From assembly GCA_037974965.1 (NCBI GenBank), contig JBBPFI010000013.1:806001-870000 (forward strand): a stretch of 64,000 nt of DNA, read 5' to 3'. The notes beneath the pieces were generated by a model. It was not told where the DNA came from. It saw only the letters and a list, made by a program, of their open reading frames with translations, and ran no database searches. Of the stretch, positions 42,627 through 54,661 are shown in pieces (position 1 is the first letter of the stretch; each line of letters begins with the position of its first letter). This stretch comes from Dacryopinax spathularia (lineage: Eukaryota; Basidiomycota; Dacrymycetes; Dacrymycetales; Dacrymycetaceae). The position numbers and the translations under genes are program-made.

Positions 42627-44264
42627 TCAATCATCGTCTGAGTCGTTATCCCAAGTCCTCTGGGGCCCAAGAAACTTCGAGCAGCGTTGATACCGCTGAA
42701 TCACGGAAGCGATGAACTCCGCAGATGAATCTTTCCCATACAGTTCGCAGAATGCTATGGCAACAATGTCAGCTCGAGACTTGATGCAGTATTCATGTAA
42801 ACCTTTCGGGTCCTTCCGTACTTTCAGCATGAAGCTCTTCCATGTATCCGCTTTCCGTTTCCTCTTAGTCTGCATGGTGTGAGTCCCTGTCTGTAATCGA
42901 ATGTAGATGATAGCTACTGACCCTGATCTCGAGCTCTCTGTACAGTCCTGCGAGCACGAATTTCTTGTTCTGCCGGTGGAGGTGTTCAGCAACCTTGAGA
43001 GCCCATTCGAGTTCCTCAAGCTTCCACTCATAGCTTCCCGGCTTTTGAGGCACCCTGACGAGTTTTGGGGGCCGGAGCTCGTTGGTGGATTCATCGTCAA
43101 CTTCAGCATCAGATCCTTCCTCAGAGTCGAGCGCCAGGTGTGGGAGATCACTTGTCTTGGATGGCAAAGATGCAGTTGCGGAGGGGTGGTTCTCCTCGGG
43201 CATCTCTTGTTCCGCTACAGGGCTTACTCCTTAAAAGTAACAGAAGGATGGATCGTCAAAAGCGGCACACATTGGTACGCGCTTCCTTACTTGCCTTGCA
43301 AATCCTCGATAAACCGTCTCAAACGCGCCCTCAATTGTTGCTGAGATAGATGCGGCACCTAATGCCATAGTCAGACCGGCCACGACTGAGCAAAAAGATA
43401 ATCACCCACGAGTTTGTGGATGATCCGGCACGCCCGTGCCAACTGATGACTCTCTCCGCGGCAGTCTGAGTACTCAGCCGCTTCGCTGTTGTCTTGGGGC
43501 TCGGCGGAGCTTTCCACGAGGATCTTTCGAGTTGACTCCTCGGCATACGGGACACTCAAAGACACTCCCTCGAAGACTCCCATAAGGCCGTTGATATCAC
43601 GAAAAAGCTCGCTGTTGCTTGCAGTGCACTTGTCCGTCCTTCGTTGCGCGGGGAACATCAGAATCATAGCCGAAGTGTTGGAATTGGAATGCACACACTC
43701 TGGGGTTATACCACGATCCATGTGTTCCTCCTCCGTCCTCCAATGTTCCATGCAGTTGCCAATCCCTTTGGGAACCAGCGGTCCTGTATTTGTGCCTGGC
43801 CTCCCGGGAAGGTTGACATCCCCTTCTTCCACCATGATTGGGGCGTTCTACACCAAGCATAAATCAGAATGAGGAAGACTGAATGAAAGGCGAGGGACGT
43901 ACTTCAGCGAGGACCAGGTTTGAAAGACGACGTTCTCAAGGCAGAGGGAAGTGTTGAACGCCTGCCCATCAGGACAACAGGGTCAGTTGCACCCGAATTT
44001 CCGACTGTGTACCCTCAGAACTGTACAGTATCGGACCCAGGTGATAATAATCCGTGTCGGAAGCGTGCTCATAAACGAGACTCGCGGCAGCGATAGCTCG
44101 ACGCTTCCAGAAGCTTCTTCCACGTGCACAAGTGCGTACCTGGAAGGGAATGATTCATTCACATTGATCAACTTGTGCTAACTTAAATTACAAACACCTA
44201 CCCTGGTCGCCTCATCTGAGCCACAGCGTGGACAGAGTCGTGCGACCAGGATTCGAAGACAGGT
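42627..44264 (-). CDS. Degenerate Rap1-like BRCT-Myb protein, copy G
   Basis: The 3' half is clear. Exons 43203-42922 (left end open) and 42869-42627 encode a Myb module, YEWKLEELEWALKVAEHLH with ADTWKSFMLKVRKD, and an acidic end DNDSDDD. Upstream, about 43490-43290, a second module is visible in pieces: ESHQLARACRIIHKLV, then GLTMALGAASIS and EGAFETVYRGFARQ. These pieces lie in different frames, and only an impossibly short intron of about 20 nt would join them. Further upstream an exon from 43855 (NAPIMVEEGDVNLPG) joins CLENVVFQTWSSLK, and about 44165-44060 reads GSVELSLPRVSFMSTLP; together these resemble the two halves of a worn BRCT. The 5' end is not resolved. Either a diverged gene or a decaying one; a short transcript from the ATG at 43203 (175 aa, Myb only) is possible. 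Confidence 0.45.
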
Positions 44265-44665
44265 GTGTCGACATGTATCTCTATCGGAACTGTTCAATCG
44301 TTTGCAGGGGTCGTATGTGCTCGGGGAATAAGATACGCTGTCGGAAGAGAGTTTGAGAGAAGACGACAGAGAAGTGAATGGAGCGCGGAAGAAGCAAGAA
44401 ATGCAAGTTGAAAGGAGGCGATCGCAATGAAGTGGGGTTATCGACGGACGGGTTTGAAGTGTTGGGACGTAAGGTGTCATCACGTGCAGATGGCCAAAAT
44501 GGGTATCTGCGTGTAGAAGCCGAAAAAAAGGTGGGCATCACAAGAAGCGTACCGTGTCAAGAAGGGCAATCGGGAAAAGGCAGAAAAGTTGTTCGGCTGA
44601 CTCGGAGGGTGGAAAGCGCGGCGTCACGAGTTGAAATGGCCTGGAAGCGGCGAAGATGGATGAGC
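44265..44665 (-). other. Intergenic between FGGY-like gene and copy G
   Basis: About 400 nt, C/T-rich on the minus strand from 44450 to 44280, like a leader for copy G. No gene seen. Confidence 0.4.
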
Positions 44666-47333
44666 TCAGATGACGGAGCCCATCGCGAGCATCCGTTCGA
44701 GCCTCAGAAACTCGGGCACCACCGCAGCATACATCATAAACGCGTCGATATCCGAATCCGCCAGTTTCCTCAGCCCAATAAACGCATCCGCTTCGTCCGT
44801 CTGCAGCCCCGGAACTTCCTGAGACGCCGCCGGAGACCCAGAGGCAGACTGCGGGGACTCGCCGAAAGCGGGCATGAGCGTTCCGGGCGTTGCGAGTGAT
44901 GCGAGGCTTGCGGTGCTGGACGTGTGGGACATTGCGGAGGGCGTGGAGGTGAGAGAGCCGTACGAGCCGAGGGAGGCATTGGACCCGCCTGTGAAGGTGC
45001 GGGCGCGGGTGATGGGGTCTGACATCTCGGGCGAGGTTTTGGGTGTCATGAGGAGTGAGGAGGACCGAGTGAAGGGTGTTTGTTGGTAGCTCGTCATTGG
45101 TGGGGATGGGTCGTTGCTCTGGTCGTCTTCTTCCGTCTCGTCGACTTCTTCGACCGTGTCGACAGTAGCGAGCATGGTCGTGCTCAGCCTGCTGCCGGGA
45201 TGGGAGTAGAACCCGCTTCCGGGCTTCTTGAGCACGCCCTTTGCAACAAGTCCTTCACGCTCCTTATCCCGCGCGCGCTCTCGTTCCCTCTCACGTTCGC
45301 GGAAGAGCAAGCTCTCCGACTTCCGGGTAAGAATGGCACGCACTTCATCCCCGAAAGAGGGATATCGGTGACCTTCTTCAGGTCGGACAGCCTTCCGCCA
45401 CGAGTACCGTGCCAAGTAAGCAGAACCAAGCGCAGGCCGACTCGTCTCCGGCCTCGGCATGTCATCAGGGAAGGGGAACGCGGTAGGCGCAGCGACCGGC
45501 GTAGGGTTCGGCGCCAGGATGGTCGAATGGAAAATATCCCCAATAAGCTGGGCCATCGCAGGGTACGTCGCCGTACTCCCACTAACGATCATCCGCCTTG
45601 GTAGCGGATTCGGGTCATATACGTCGAACGGCACCGATGCGGGAAACAAGGGCTTTGGGATCTGCGATGGTGGTGCGAGGAGACGAGAGAGACGGACGCG
45701 GAGGTGCAGCATTTGGGATTCTAGCAGGGTGCGTGGGATGACCCGGGAGTCTTCGAATTCTGCTGTTTTGCCGAATCGGAAGCGGAATTGGCCTTGTGGG
45801 CCCCAGAAGCAGAAGAGCTTGTTGTCCAATCTGTTAGAAGCGGTTAGTACATCGCTTGAGGGGGTACGGTGGAGAACTCACCCTATTGATCCGCCGGGCG
45901 GGACGACCGCCACGAGCCGGTCGAACGCAGTCCAAGTCTTGGTGTACTTCCCCATCGCCTGCTGCCTCGCTTCCTCGCCATACGAGCTAACGACCACAGC
46001 TATCCACCCCTCTCCCATCCCCGCCGGATGAGGGACGACACTCGCATCCTCTCTCTCCCAAACCCTGTTCACAGCAGGCTGCAGAGCAGACTTCGGCACC
46101 GGCGGAGGCGGCGGTATAGCCGACAGCGGGGCTAGAAGGACGTCCGGTGTGCCTAGTTCCAGCACGGCCGTGTTCGGCGCCGGGGCGAGAGAAAGATAGG
46201 TCGATATATGCGGGGGTTGGAATGCATATACGGTCGTATCTGCGCGCCGCTGTCAGCCCCTGAACCCTGAAACATTATTGCGCCCCGACGCGTTGCGCGG
46301 AAGCGGGCGGATGGGCGCGAGTGCGAGGGTGCAGAGATGGATGGGATGCTCACCTGGGGAGAACCCGTACCGCGTCACGAAGTACGATGCTATGCGGCCT
46401 GCTTCCTCTGCTTCTCTCGAGCCTGGCAGACTGCACCGAGGCATCATCTCCTTGACTCGGGCGGGCGCGTCGCCTAGGTCGTCGTTCCCGCCCATGCCTA
46501 GCCTCAGGAGCTCGCGCATGCCTTCCTCGTCCCACTCGCAGGATTGGCTGTCCCAGAGCTTGCCACCTGTTGCTGCCAGCTCCGTAGCAGAAGGAAGGAC
46601 ATAGGTGCCGCAGAAGAGGGAGGCGAGAACCGAGGGTAGAGTGGTTAAGGCGGTCGTCTGCGACGGGAGAGAAGGGAGAAGGGAGACGAGCAGAGCTGGA
46701 ATATGCGCTGGCGAGGTGAGAGGGTGCGGTAGCGGCGTATGCGGATATGACAATAATGGGTTGAGCGCATTGTGCAATGGCTGTGATGGCGGAGGCAGCG
46801 ACACAGCCGGGGGAAAGGACGTAGTTGGAAGAAGTAGTGATGGCGCCGACCCGGATATAGAACGAATGCGTTGCGGCAGCGACAGCTGGGTGAGCTTCGT
46901 GAGAAGCAGGTCTGCGGCGCGTTGTCAGTCGGCGGTGGTGACCTCGTAAAGCCGGCACTCACCAAGTGCTTTTATGTACATTTCCACAGGCACGTTGAGT
47001 GCATATGTATTATGCGACACTAGTACGCCTCCTCTTGTTCTGCATTGTGGAGTGGGCGACGGGAAGAAGCAGGTAGAGAAGCACGGAGGAAGCACAGTCA
47101 TGAGCAACAGTCACAACCAGAAGGACAAAAGACACGCACCCATACTCTGGCAGCTCACTCTCAAACCGCACCTCCTCTGCGCCGACGACCTCTAGCTGCT
47201 CGTCGACGACGACTGCTCGTAGGCTCTCGACGGACCACTCAAGCCCGAGGAAGCAGTTCTGAGGCCCGGTCTTTCTCCCGGCTGAGCTGCTTGTGCTCAT
47301 GCCTCCTTGTGCCATAGACATCCTTGACGCCAT
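44666..47333 (-). CDS. Divergent FGGY-kinase-like protein (xylulokinase-related), long C-terminal extension
   Basis: Five exons on the minus strand: 47333-47140, 47039-46963, 46911-46354, 46239-45882 and 45830-44666 (783 aa). FGGY kinases phosphorylate sugars and have an actin-like fold. The N-terminal strand pair CFLGLEWSVESLRAVVVDEQ matches xylulokinase, and the C-terminal lobe has GKYTKTWTAFDRLVAVVPPG, KLFCFWGPQGQFRF and IVSGSTATYPAMAQLIGDIF. Points against an active enzyme: the region that normally carries the catalytic Asp (DGSGMNL-type) reads ATELAATGGKLWD here, and the usual MDSST-type substrate segment is not visible. The last ~230 residues are an added tail: an Arg/Glu run (RERERERERARDKERE), Ser-rich sequence and a final helix LADSDIDAFMMYAAVVP. 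Function unknown; a regulatory pseudoenzyme is possible. Confidence 0.8.
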
Positions 47334-50300
47334 GCAGATGGATTCGTTATTTCGTTAAGGGTAGTAATGCGATGGTAGGGTATAGCAGACGGTGATGATA
47401 ATGATGATGATGATCGCTGACGATGCGCTGTGATGGAGGACGACGTGGAGGAAGAGAGGAAGTGAGGGGAGTGACCGTCGTCGTCGTCGTCGTGGTCAGG
47501 GTGTCCAGCGTGAAAAAGTGGGTGATGGTTTGGGGTGATTGGGCCTTTTAAACGGCGTTGAGCGGAGTGAGGAGGAATAAGTTGGAAGGAAAGGAAGTTA
47601 AGTGAAGGAAGGAGTGATGTAGCAGTGCGGATGGCAGAGAGAGAAGGGGGTCAGAAGAAGCACGAACGACCATGCTTCTTTTTGGGTCACCGGTCGGCAT
47701 GCAAAGGCAACAACAGCTCCCACCACCAAACCCCCGCTTCCTTTTTGGCTTGCCTACCCTAAGAAAGGCAACACAGCCCAAACGATGGCGATGGCACTTC
47801 GAAGGGATCGCGGCTGCAATGATGCGCACGAAGGGGCTAGGCGAGGAGGCATGAGGCAAAAAACACCGTGCGTGCACGCGACTGCTGTCCATTCGTTCCA
47901 TTCAAACGCGCACCAAAAGGAAGCACAGAACCCTTCATTCTGTCCCAACGCCTCTACCCGTGCTACTGCTATTCTAACGTCGGATAACGAAAGCTGGCAA
48001 CACAGTAATGCGAGACTCGTCTGTTCACATCTATGACAGTCTGCCTTACAATGCAGAATGCAGCGTCTTTGGAGGTTTGCTATACCCCATGATTAGCATC
48101 CAACATTCCGTATGATGACGACAAGCATGTTGAGTGAAACCCCTGGCCTGCTACCCTTGAACCCAAATCAAAGCCTATATCCAATTTCCCCATAGCGATG
48201 AGCGGGTGTGGTTGGTTGGGTGGGTGGTAGGCAGGCAACCGGCCGGGGCAGAAGCGGACAAAAAACGTAATCCTAATCGGGCGGGAAGCGCCTATAGGCC
48301 GACCTCATTGCGAGGGACCGACCGACACTCGGCCACAGAGACAGCCAGGCCCATCTTAGCGGACGACGATGTGAACCTGCCTCCGGCTCAGGAACGCGTT
48401 AGCGGAAGCAGAGAAGCACGCTCGGTGTGGAACGCGAACGCCGCGTCTTAGGGGGCGTGACCCGGCGCGTCCCTTGTGCCTTGCCCCTTGGACTCGCCCT
48501 GCCCCTGCACGTCCAAAGCGCTATGTCGCGTACCTTAACCTCCAATACTAATTTTATTAGCTTGGAGCATATCCTCTTCCTCCTCCCCTCTTCTTCCGCC
48601 CTTCCGCGCTCTCCCGCTGTGCTTCTTGAGACAACCCCCCCTCAACCAGAGGAGGAATGGAAGGAAGGGTTATATACGCCACGGCCTCCACCATCGGGTA
48701 AGCAATCGACCCAACTCAGAGCTTCGGAGACGCGCTTGTTCAGTTACCGCGATAGGCAGGGGGCGGGTAAGGCAACCGCAACCGACAACCAAATTCTCCG
48801 TATTCCCGGCTCAACATCCCTTCTCGTAATAACATCGTCATAGCTAACACGCCGTCGTAAGGATAGAAACCAACACCCATTCAACAACTACCAACTTATA
48901 ACAAGTATTTGCGGACTTCTCGGTTGCCGATCGAATAGCACAATCGACCGCTGATAACGGCATAAAACCCCGAACGGATGTTTGACCCCAACGTTCCCCC
49001 GTGATCATCAGTCCCTCGTGATACTCTCAATACGCGTCATCGAACTGCATGCTATACGAATAACCTTTGCACCCCGCTATCTGGTTCCTCGCTCTACCGA
49101 GTTTGCTCTCGCTACTTGCTATGCTGCATCAGACGGTCGATATGCGTTTACGTCGTTCTTCGAGGAGTGTTCGAATGGGCTCGGGAGGGCTAATCCTGAC
49201 TTCCCGGACGAAAATCGACAAGGTGGCTACCTCGGCCGACGCGGCCAAATGAACCGAACAGGAGATTGGCTCCACGGTAGCCGACCCGAATTACTCACCA
49301 TTGTTCGCATACTACAAGCCCTCCATTTCAAATCACCCCGAGAAACAAGTTCTCGACGCGAAATGTCATGGCCCGCTCCTGTCGAATAGGTGGCTTGTCC
49401 TGCCAGTTCAGGAATGGCTAATGTGTCGGAAGAATGAAGCACCACTCGCCCCGGTGAGCCGAGATCCGTTGTAACTTTCGGTGCTGATGCTGATACTCGC
49501 ATAGCAGTTGCTTACCGAAAGCACGATTGCCTAGCATCGACAGGCTTGCTCGCTACCACTGCGCACATTGCTGCATGGCGCACCGGCGAGTTCTCGCAAG
49601 CTTGCGCGAACTTGCAATGCTGGGTGAGTGAGTCTCCAGATTGAGAGAACTGCTTGCTGATATCAGTCAAGAGGCACACGGTAGCCATCATTCTACGGTT
49701 GCAGATTGATAGTTTCGTCTTTCGACTGAACGAGACGGATAGCACGTGCAACGACTCAACCCAATACGACTGCATCACCTCGTCCGGCTTGTTTTGTTCT
49801 TGTCAACCACCCAGCCGCCCAAGCAAAACTGCGCATACCCCACTGCAGAGCATGACAAGCGCGTCCGTCACGGGCTATCAAACCCAAGTTCACCCAATTT
49901 GGCAATTCGGTATCCGGAAAAGGCAAGACGGTCCATTGCTGGCAGTGCGCCAAGGCGAGCCAAGCATCACTAGACGGCGCAAGCGAAAAAACTCCTGGTT
50001 GGTCGGACAACCTTCAAGCAAGCCAAAATAATTCGAGCATATGCTGTAGCATGCGTACTTTGTGAAGGCGTCGCACCACGTTCGGTTCGACGTGGTGATG
50101 AAGATGCCGAGCCCGCTCAGTGCTAAGCACGGCGGAAGGCTCGGAACACTGCTTATTGGCATCGCAAGCTGCCAATTCGCTCCATCGGGAATCCGCCGCA
50201 GAAACTGAATCTTGCTCTTCCAGCCTATCGTGGACCGATATTCTCTCTCAAGGACTGCGTGCATTTCCGCCGCGGCGAAAGAAGGCACAACGACATACAG

Positions 50301-52291
50301 AAGACCTCCCACCTTCGCCTTGCTGGTCTTGGCTCTCAGCAGACGCGCCCAAGCAACCATTCATCTCAGCAGCATTACTCCGTCCTCCAGGTCGCACGAC
50401 CGAACAGAAGCAAGGGCTCCGCAAAGAAGTAAAGACTTTCAGGAGTACCGAGGTTCGCGCCGCCAAGCCCCAGCCAAACCGCGGATTCCCTGAAACGCGG
50501 AAATCAAATACCGAGGATGCGCCGATTTCCCCACCGATCGGTGCTGCCGCCAAGCCCTCCCAACGCCGGCGGCGACTCTTCGTGATCGCATTCCTGCTCA
50601 ACCGCAAGCTTGAGCAATGAACGAACAAGATATTCCAGCAAGCCCCAGAAAGGCAGAACCAGCCAGCGGCCCAACACCCGGAACACGCAATCAAGCCTGC
50701 CTATAACCGTCCACCGGTTCCTTTTGCCGGCTAAAAGTGCCAGAAACTGTACAAATAACGTTATCGCCGACCCGCCATCGGCCCCCAGCGCACAAACCAA
50801 TCAGCACCGCCACAGCAGAATCACATGCCCGGGAGCAATTTGCAAGACCTTCGCACGTGTGTCCCGCTTGATGCTGGCCAATCAGCGGGCTGGGAACCGT
50901 TGGGGACTGGGGAATCAGATGCTTTGGACGAGTCAGGGTCGGCGAAAATGTCGAAACGAAGTTTAAGGACGGCCGGCGGCTTCACCGCTGCGCTGGGGAG
51001 CGTGCGGCTGGCAGGAAGTCAGTGCCCTAGTTTGGTTCGTGCGGGATAGACGGGGCGTTATCACTGCACGCATGGCATGGCGGTGTTGGCTCGTTGGCCT
51101 GTGCGTATGGACGGACGGGTTTGCTGATGCGTTTACGAGGCGCTGGATTCGGATGATGCGGTGGACGAACGTGCGCTGTACTTTGTTATGACTGAACTCT
51201 GCAGGGCGTCAACCGCCGTCCAGCCAAGCGGGCGCGACTTTCGTCATATTCCAGCACTTTATCGAACAGATATATAGATAGCGCAGCTCGCTGAGCAGGG
51301 CTGAGCGAAAGAAGACGGAGAGGGGCAGCGTGCTCGGCCAAACCGTAATCTCGGAGATTCTGTGTCTCTCCTGCCCAAGGCCAGTCGTCGTATTACGAAG
51401 CACAGGCCAAGCCCCGCGCGTATTTCCCGTCCGTTACAGCATAAGATTCCCGCAACGCACGCAGTACGTTCGGCGCCCTTCTGCCTCTCCCTCTGCTTCT
51501 CCGCACCCTGCAGCAGCTATAATTTGCCCGCGGCAACGAGCAGAGGAGATAAAAGGTCTCGGCACCCCTTGCTTGTCCCTCAGGTCCTACCCGCCTCTCT
51601 CGCGTCTTGTACCTCAGTCGCCGGCTACTACCGACTCGGTATCTGCATCAGTCAGCACCCAAACCAAACCAGCCAAAACCTCGAACCCCTCAGACAGCGA
51701 AAAGAAGGAGATTACACACCCGCCTCCATTTTCGCGCCCGCTACTCATTACACCTCGCACCACACGAAGCGCGAGGTGACTCTACCGCCTTTCCGCACCC
51801 GTCGCCGCAAACCGCCGCACGCGCGTCACGTCCTGTATCGCACCTTCCCGCAAGGCTCGCATATTTCCTCGGCGGCGTATAAAAAGCGCTCAATCATTTT
51901 CATCTTTGCCCAACCCCTCGCGCCCTCGCCCTTCGTCGACGTTCTACGCTCAACGGTGTACGCTCAAGATCAAGCATCCGCCATCTGCTTCTCTCCCATC
52001 CAGCTTTACTCGCTCGCGGTTCTCACAGCCCGGCTCTCGGTACCTAGTTCCCAGATCTGAAGAACCTCGTCTCCCCCACCCCGGGACCCGCACCGCAACC
52101 GCTACCGCAACCCAGCGGCCCCACTGAACCGCCGGTCTTTTTAAGGAAACCGATCAATCTCAGGCACCAGCCTTGCTTCTTACGCACGAGAGCTATATAC
52201 GCCCACCCAATCCGCCCCCACAGGTCCTACAGCCTAGAGCTAGCACGCGCGCATACACCTGCCCAAGAGAACGAATTCTGAGACGGAAAGG
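47334..52291. other. Five-kilobase stretch without a convincing gene
   Basis: Open frames of up to about 230 codons exist on both strands (for example 49890-50360 minus and 51362-52060 plus). None has a domain, a plausible multi-exon structure or biased composition. The left end should hold the FGGY-like gene promoter. The right end, about 51350-52291, is C-rich and A/C-rich with few G, like a long 5' leader for the gene at 52292. No transposon terminal repeats or coding remnants were recognised. Confidence 0.5.
47476..47493. repeat. (CGT)6 microsatellite
   Basis: Six perfect CGT units upstream of the FGGY-like gene, with a shorter ATG-type triplet run at about 47393-47413. Confidence 0.9.
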
Positions 52292-53242
52292 ATGATTGCC
52301 TCTATACACCAGCATCAGCACCAGAAACTCCCTACGCCGCCGGACTCGCCGCCCTCCACTTCCTCCAACCTGCCCTCCACATCCACATCCGGCTCTATGA
52401 CCATGCCCACCTCCTCACCGGAGCTGGAGCAGCCGCAACCTACAACCACGGCGCGCCGCACCCCCTCCTTCCACCTCATACTCCCCCTCCCCCGCCCAGC
52501 CTCCAACCCCCTCCCACCAACATCCACCACAGCAGCCCTCCTCTCCTCGCTCTACCCCCCAACCTCAGCAGAAGCACAAGCCCACGCGCACATACACGAG
52601 CATATCCTACATGATCCCCATATAGGAGCGCGGGAAATGGGCCTGAGTGCGACTTATGCGGCCGTGCAGCGGTATTTGGAGGGAGAGGACCTTTTTATTT
52701 TTCCGAGGGATGGGCGGGAGTTGGGGGACGTGCTGGGGAGGTTTGCGAGGGATGTGATCTTTAGCTTGATCAGTGCGTCTCTTCTCTTCTCTTCTCTTCT
52801 CCTTCCTCCCGCTCGCTCTTCTTTGTCGTCTCTTCTTGCGAGAGAGCTCTTGCTGATATAAGGTGCTGCAGGCCAAGCAAAAACGCGGATAGAAGAAGGC
52901 GGCTACACCCGCGCCCGCAGCATAGCCCTCCGCTCGCTCAAAGACCGCGTCCTCACGCCCTCAAACATCCGTACACTGCTTGACGTGCACGCACACGCCA
53001 TCAACTCAATAGGGAGCAGTATTTCGGGTGCACCGGAGCTGACGCCCTCGCTCTCGAGGGAAAGCACGGCTAGTGTTGCCAGTAGTGTGAGTAGCGAGGA
53101 TGATGAGGTCCGCACACCGCCGGCGCAGGAGAGGGAGCGGAGGGGGTTGGGGATGACGAGGATCCGGGACGGCGAGAAGCACTCGGAAACCGATACCGGG
53201 GCCGCAGATAGACAGCGGGAGGTGACGATTGCGGGCGCGTGA
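52292..53242 (+). CDS. Unknown 283-residue protein
   Basis: Exons 52292-52772 and 52872-53242, joined GT-AG in frame. Not recognised. The N-terminus is Ser/Thr/Pro-rich and contains KLPTPPDSPPSTSS, a phosphorylation-type motif seen in many fungal regulators, then RTPSFHLILPLPRP. The centre is probably a helical domain: AHAHIHEHILHDPHIGAREM, SATYAAVQRYLEGEDLFIF, ELGDVLGRFARDVIF, and after the intron GGYTRARSIALRSLKDRVL and IRTLLDVHAHAINSIG. The C-terminus is charged and probably disordered. A gene-poor 5 kb and a long leader-like segment precede it, which would suit a regulated gene, but that is inference. Confidence 0.8.
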
Positions 53243-54125
53243 GTGAGCGGTGCACGATAGCTCTGCGCGGTTCGGGGCCGCCGGTCCCGCAGCTTCTCGA
53301 CTTCTGTGGCTCTCTATCGATTACGGCTCCGACGCCTTTCCTCTGGTCTCCTTCCGGTTGACGGTTCCTACTCAAGTTTCCAACTTCCGGTATACTCGCT
53401 CCTCGACTGTTTCTCCACACGCTACTCGCTTCCGGCAACGCTACTCCGAAACGCGCTTCCTCGCCGCTTTCTCATCGGCTTTTTTTCAGCTTCTCAAATC
53501 TTCTCAACGCGACTACGACTCACTGTATTTCCTCCCGCATGCCTTTCTCCTTTCATCGCTCATGACTTCAAGCCCGTATGATAACCATGCATACCTCGCA
53601 TATCTCCAGACTAAAAAGAAAACATGAGATGAAGACGTTGTATTCCATAGTTAGGTAGACCATTCCCGTGATAACTAGTGCTATAACCCAGCTGGTCTTC
53701 CCGTCTCCATATCCTAACCTTCCCTGTCTCCTTGAGCGAGTCACAACAGGGGAAGAAGAGTGGACACAAAGCTACTGTATCTGGTACTAGTAATAAAGTA
53801 ACTATACATAAAGCCGTGTAGTTGTAGGGCCGGTGTATTTAGTCGACCCCTAACACCCCTCGGGCGCCCTTCTCTCCACCAATCCCAACCCTCCAAATCC
53901 CTTCCACTAATTACCGCCACCCACGCCTTGCCAGTCAGTGGCAGTGCACTCCCAGCCCACCGATGACGCACGTTCGTCGCCCAAGCCCCGCTATAGGCCC
54001 CCTCCTCATCCTGCTTGCCCCTCCTTCCCTGCCACTCCCAGCAAACCGGTACTCACTCGAAGGAAGCCGCAAGGGTACTCGTACGCGTTCGTACGATCTT
54101 TCGACTCACGCCTCCTAACCAAGGA

Positions 54126-54149
54126 CGACCGTGCGTCGACGCACGGTCG
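54126..54149. repeat. 24-bp perfect palindrome
   Basis: Every base pairs with its mirror partner about a centre at GTCGAC (54135-54140); each half reads CGACCGTGCGTC. No spacer. It could be a site for a dimeric DNA-binding protein or a chance structure. Confidence 0.9.
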
Positions 54150-54523
54150 CGGAGGAACGAGGGCGGTGTGGGTGCGCCGGGCCTCATCATCCATCTATCT
54201 ATCAACTGGTTGACGGCGGTGTGACGGAGTGATGATGGACTGCATGCCTCGCTCTGCACCTCGTTCACAAGCACGCTAACCTTGTCACGCCGCTAATCGT
54301 ATCGCCCCCCTCTTCACTCGTTCGGAGGGATCAGCATATCGCCTTGCCTCGTCTCGCCTCGTCTAGCCTCCTTTTCTTACACTCACTCGGACGACCATTA
54401 ATCATCTCACTCCACCACTTCGCCGCATCGCAAGACTCCTGATCGACCACCCTCTTCATCCGAACCACTTATTCGCACTCGCACCACTCGCTTCCACCCC
54501 TCTCTCGCTAGATTTCGGAGACT

Positions 54524-54561
54524 AGGAGTCAGCAAGTCGGTCGGTCAGGAGACTGACTCCT
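54524..54561. repeat. Inverted repeat, 9-nt arms
   Basis: AGGAGTCAG at 54524-54532 and its exact complement CTGACTCCT at 54553-54561, separated by 20 nt. In RNA it would make a stem-loop about 200 nt before the PPN1 start codon. Confidence 0.85.
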
Positions 54562-54570
54562 GTACTACTG

Positions 54571-54590
54571 AGAAGAAGAAGAAGAAGAAG
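54571..54590 (+). repeat. Purine triplet run (AGA/GAA)
   Basis: Twenty nucleotides of uninterrupted AGA repeats in the PPN1 upstream region. Confidence 0.9.
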
Positions 54591-54619
54591 GACTAGACTA
54601 GCTTATAAGGTTCGAACTA

Positions 54620-54661
54620 TTGGACTCGCACGACCTGGGACTCTTTGGACTCGCACGACCT
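54620..54661. repeat. 17-nt direct repeat
   Basis: TTGGACTCGCACGACCT occurs exactly at 54620-54636 and 54645-54661, a 25-nt period, upstream of PPN1. Confidence 0.9.

Noticed and set aside
49890-50694. Overlapping frames of 148-166 codons on both strands
   Set aside because: Mutually overlapping on opposite strands with no domain or splice structure favouring either.
51362-52127. Plus-strand frame of 232 codons before the 52292 gene
   Set aside because: Basic, low-information translation of C-rich leader-like sequence; no recognisable protein features.
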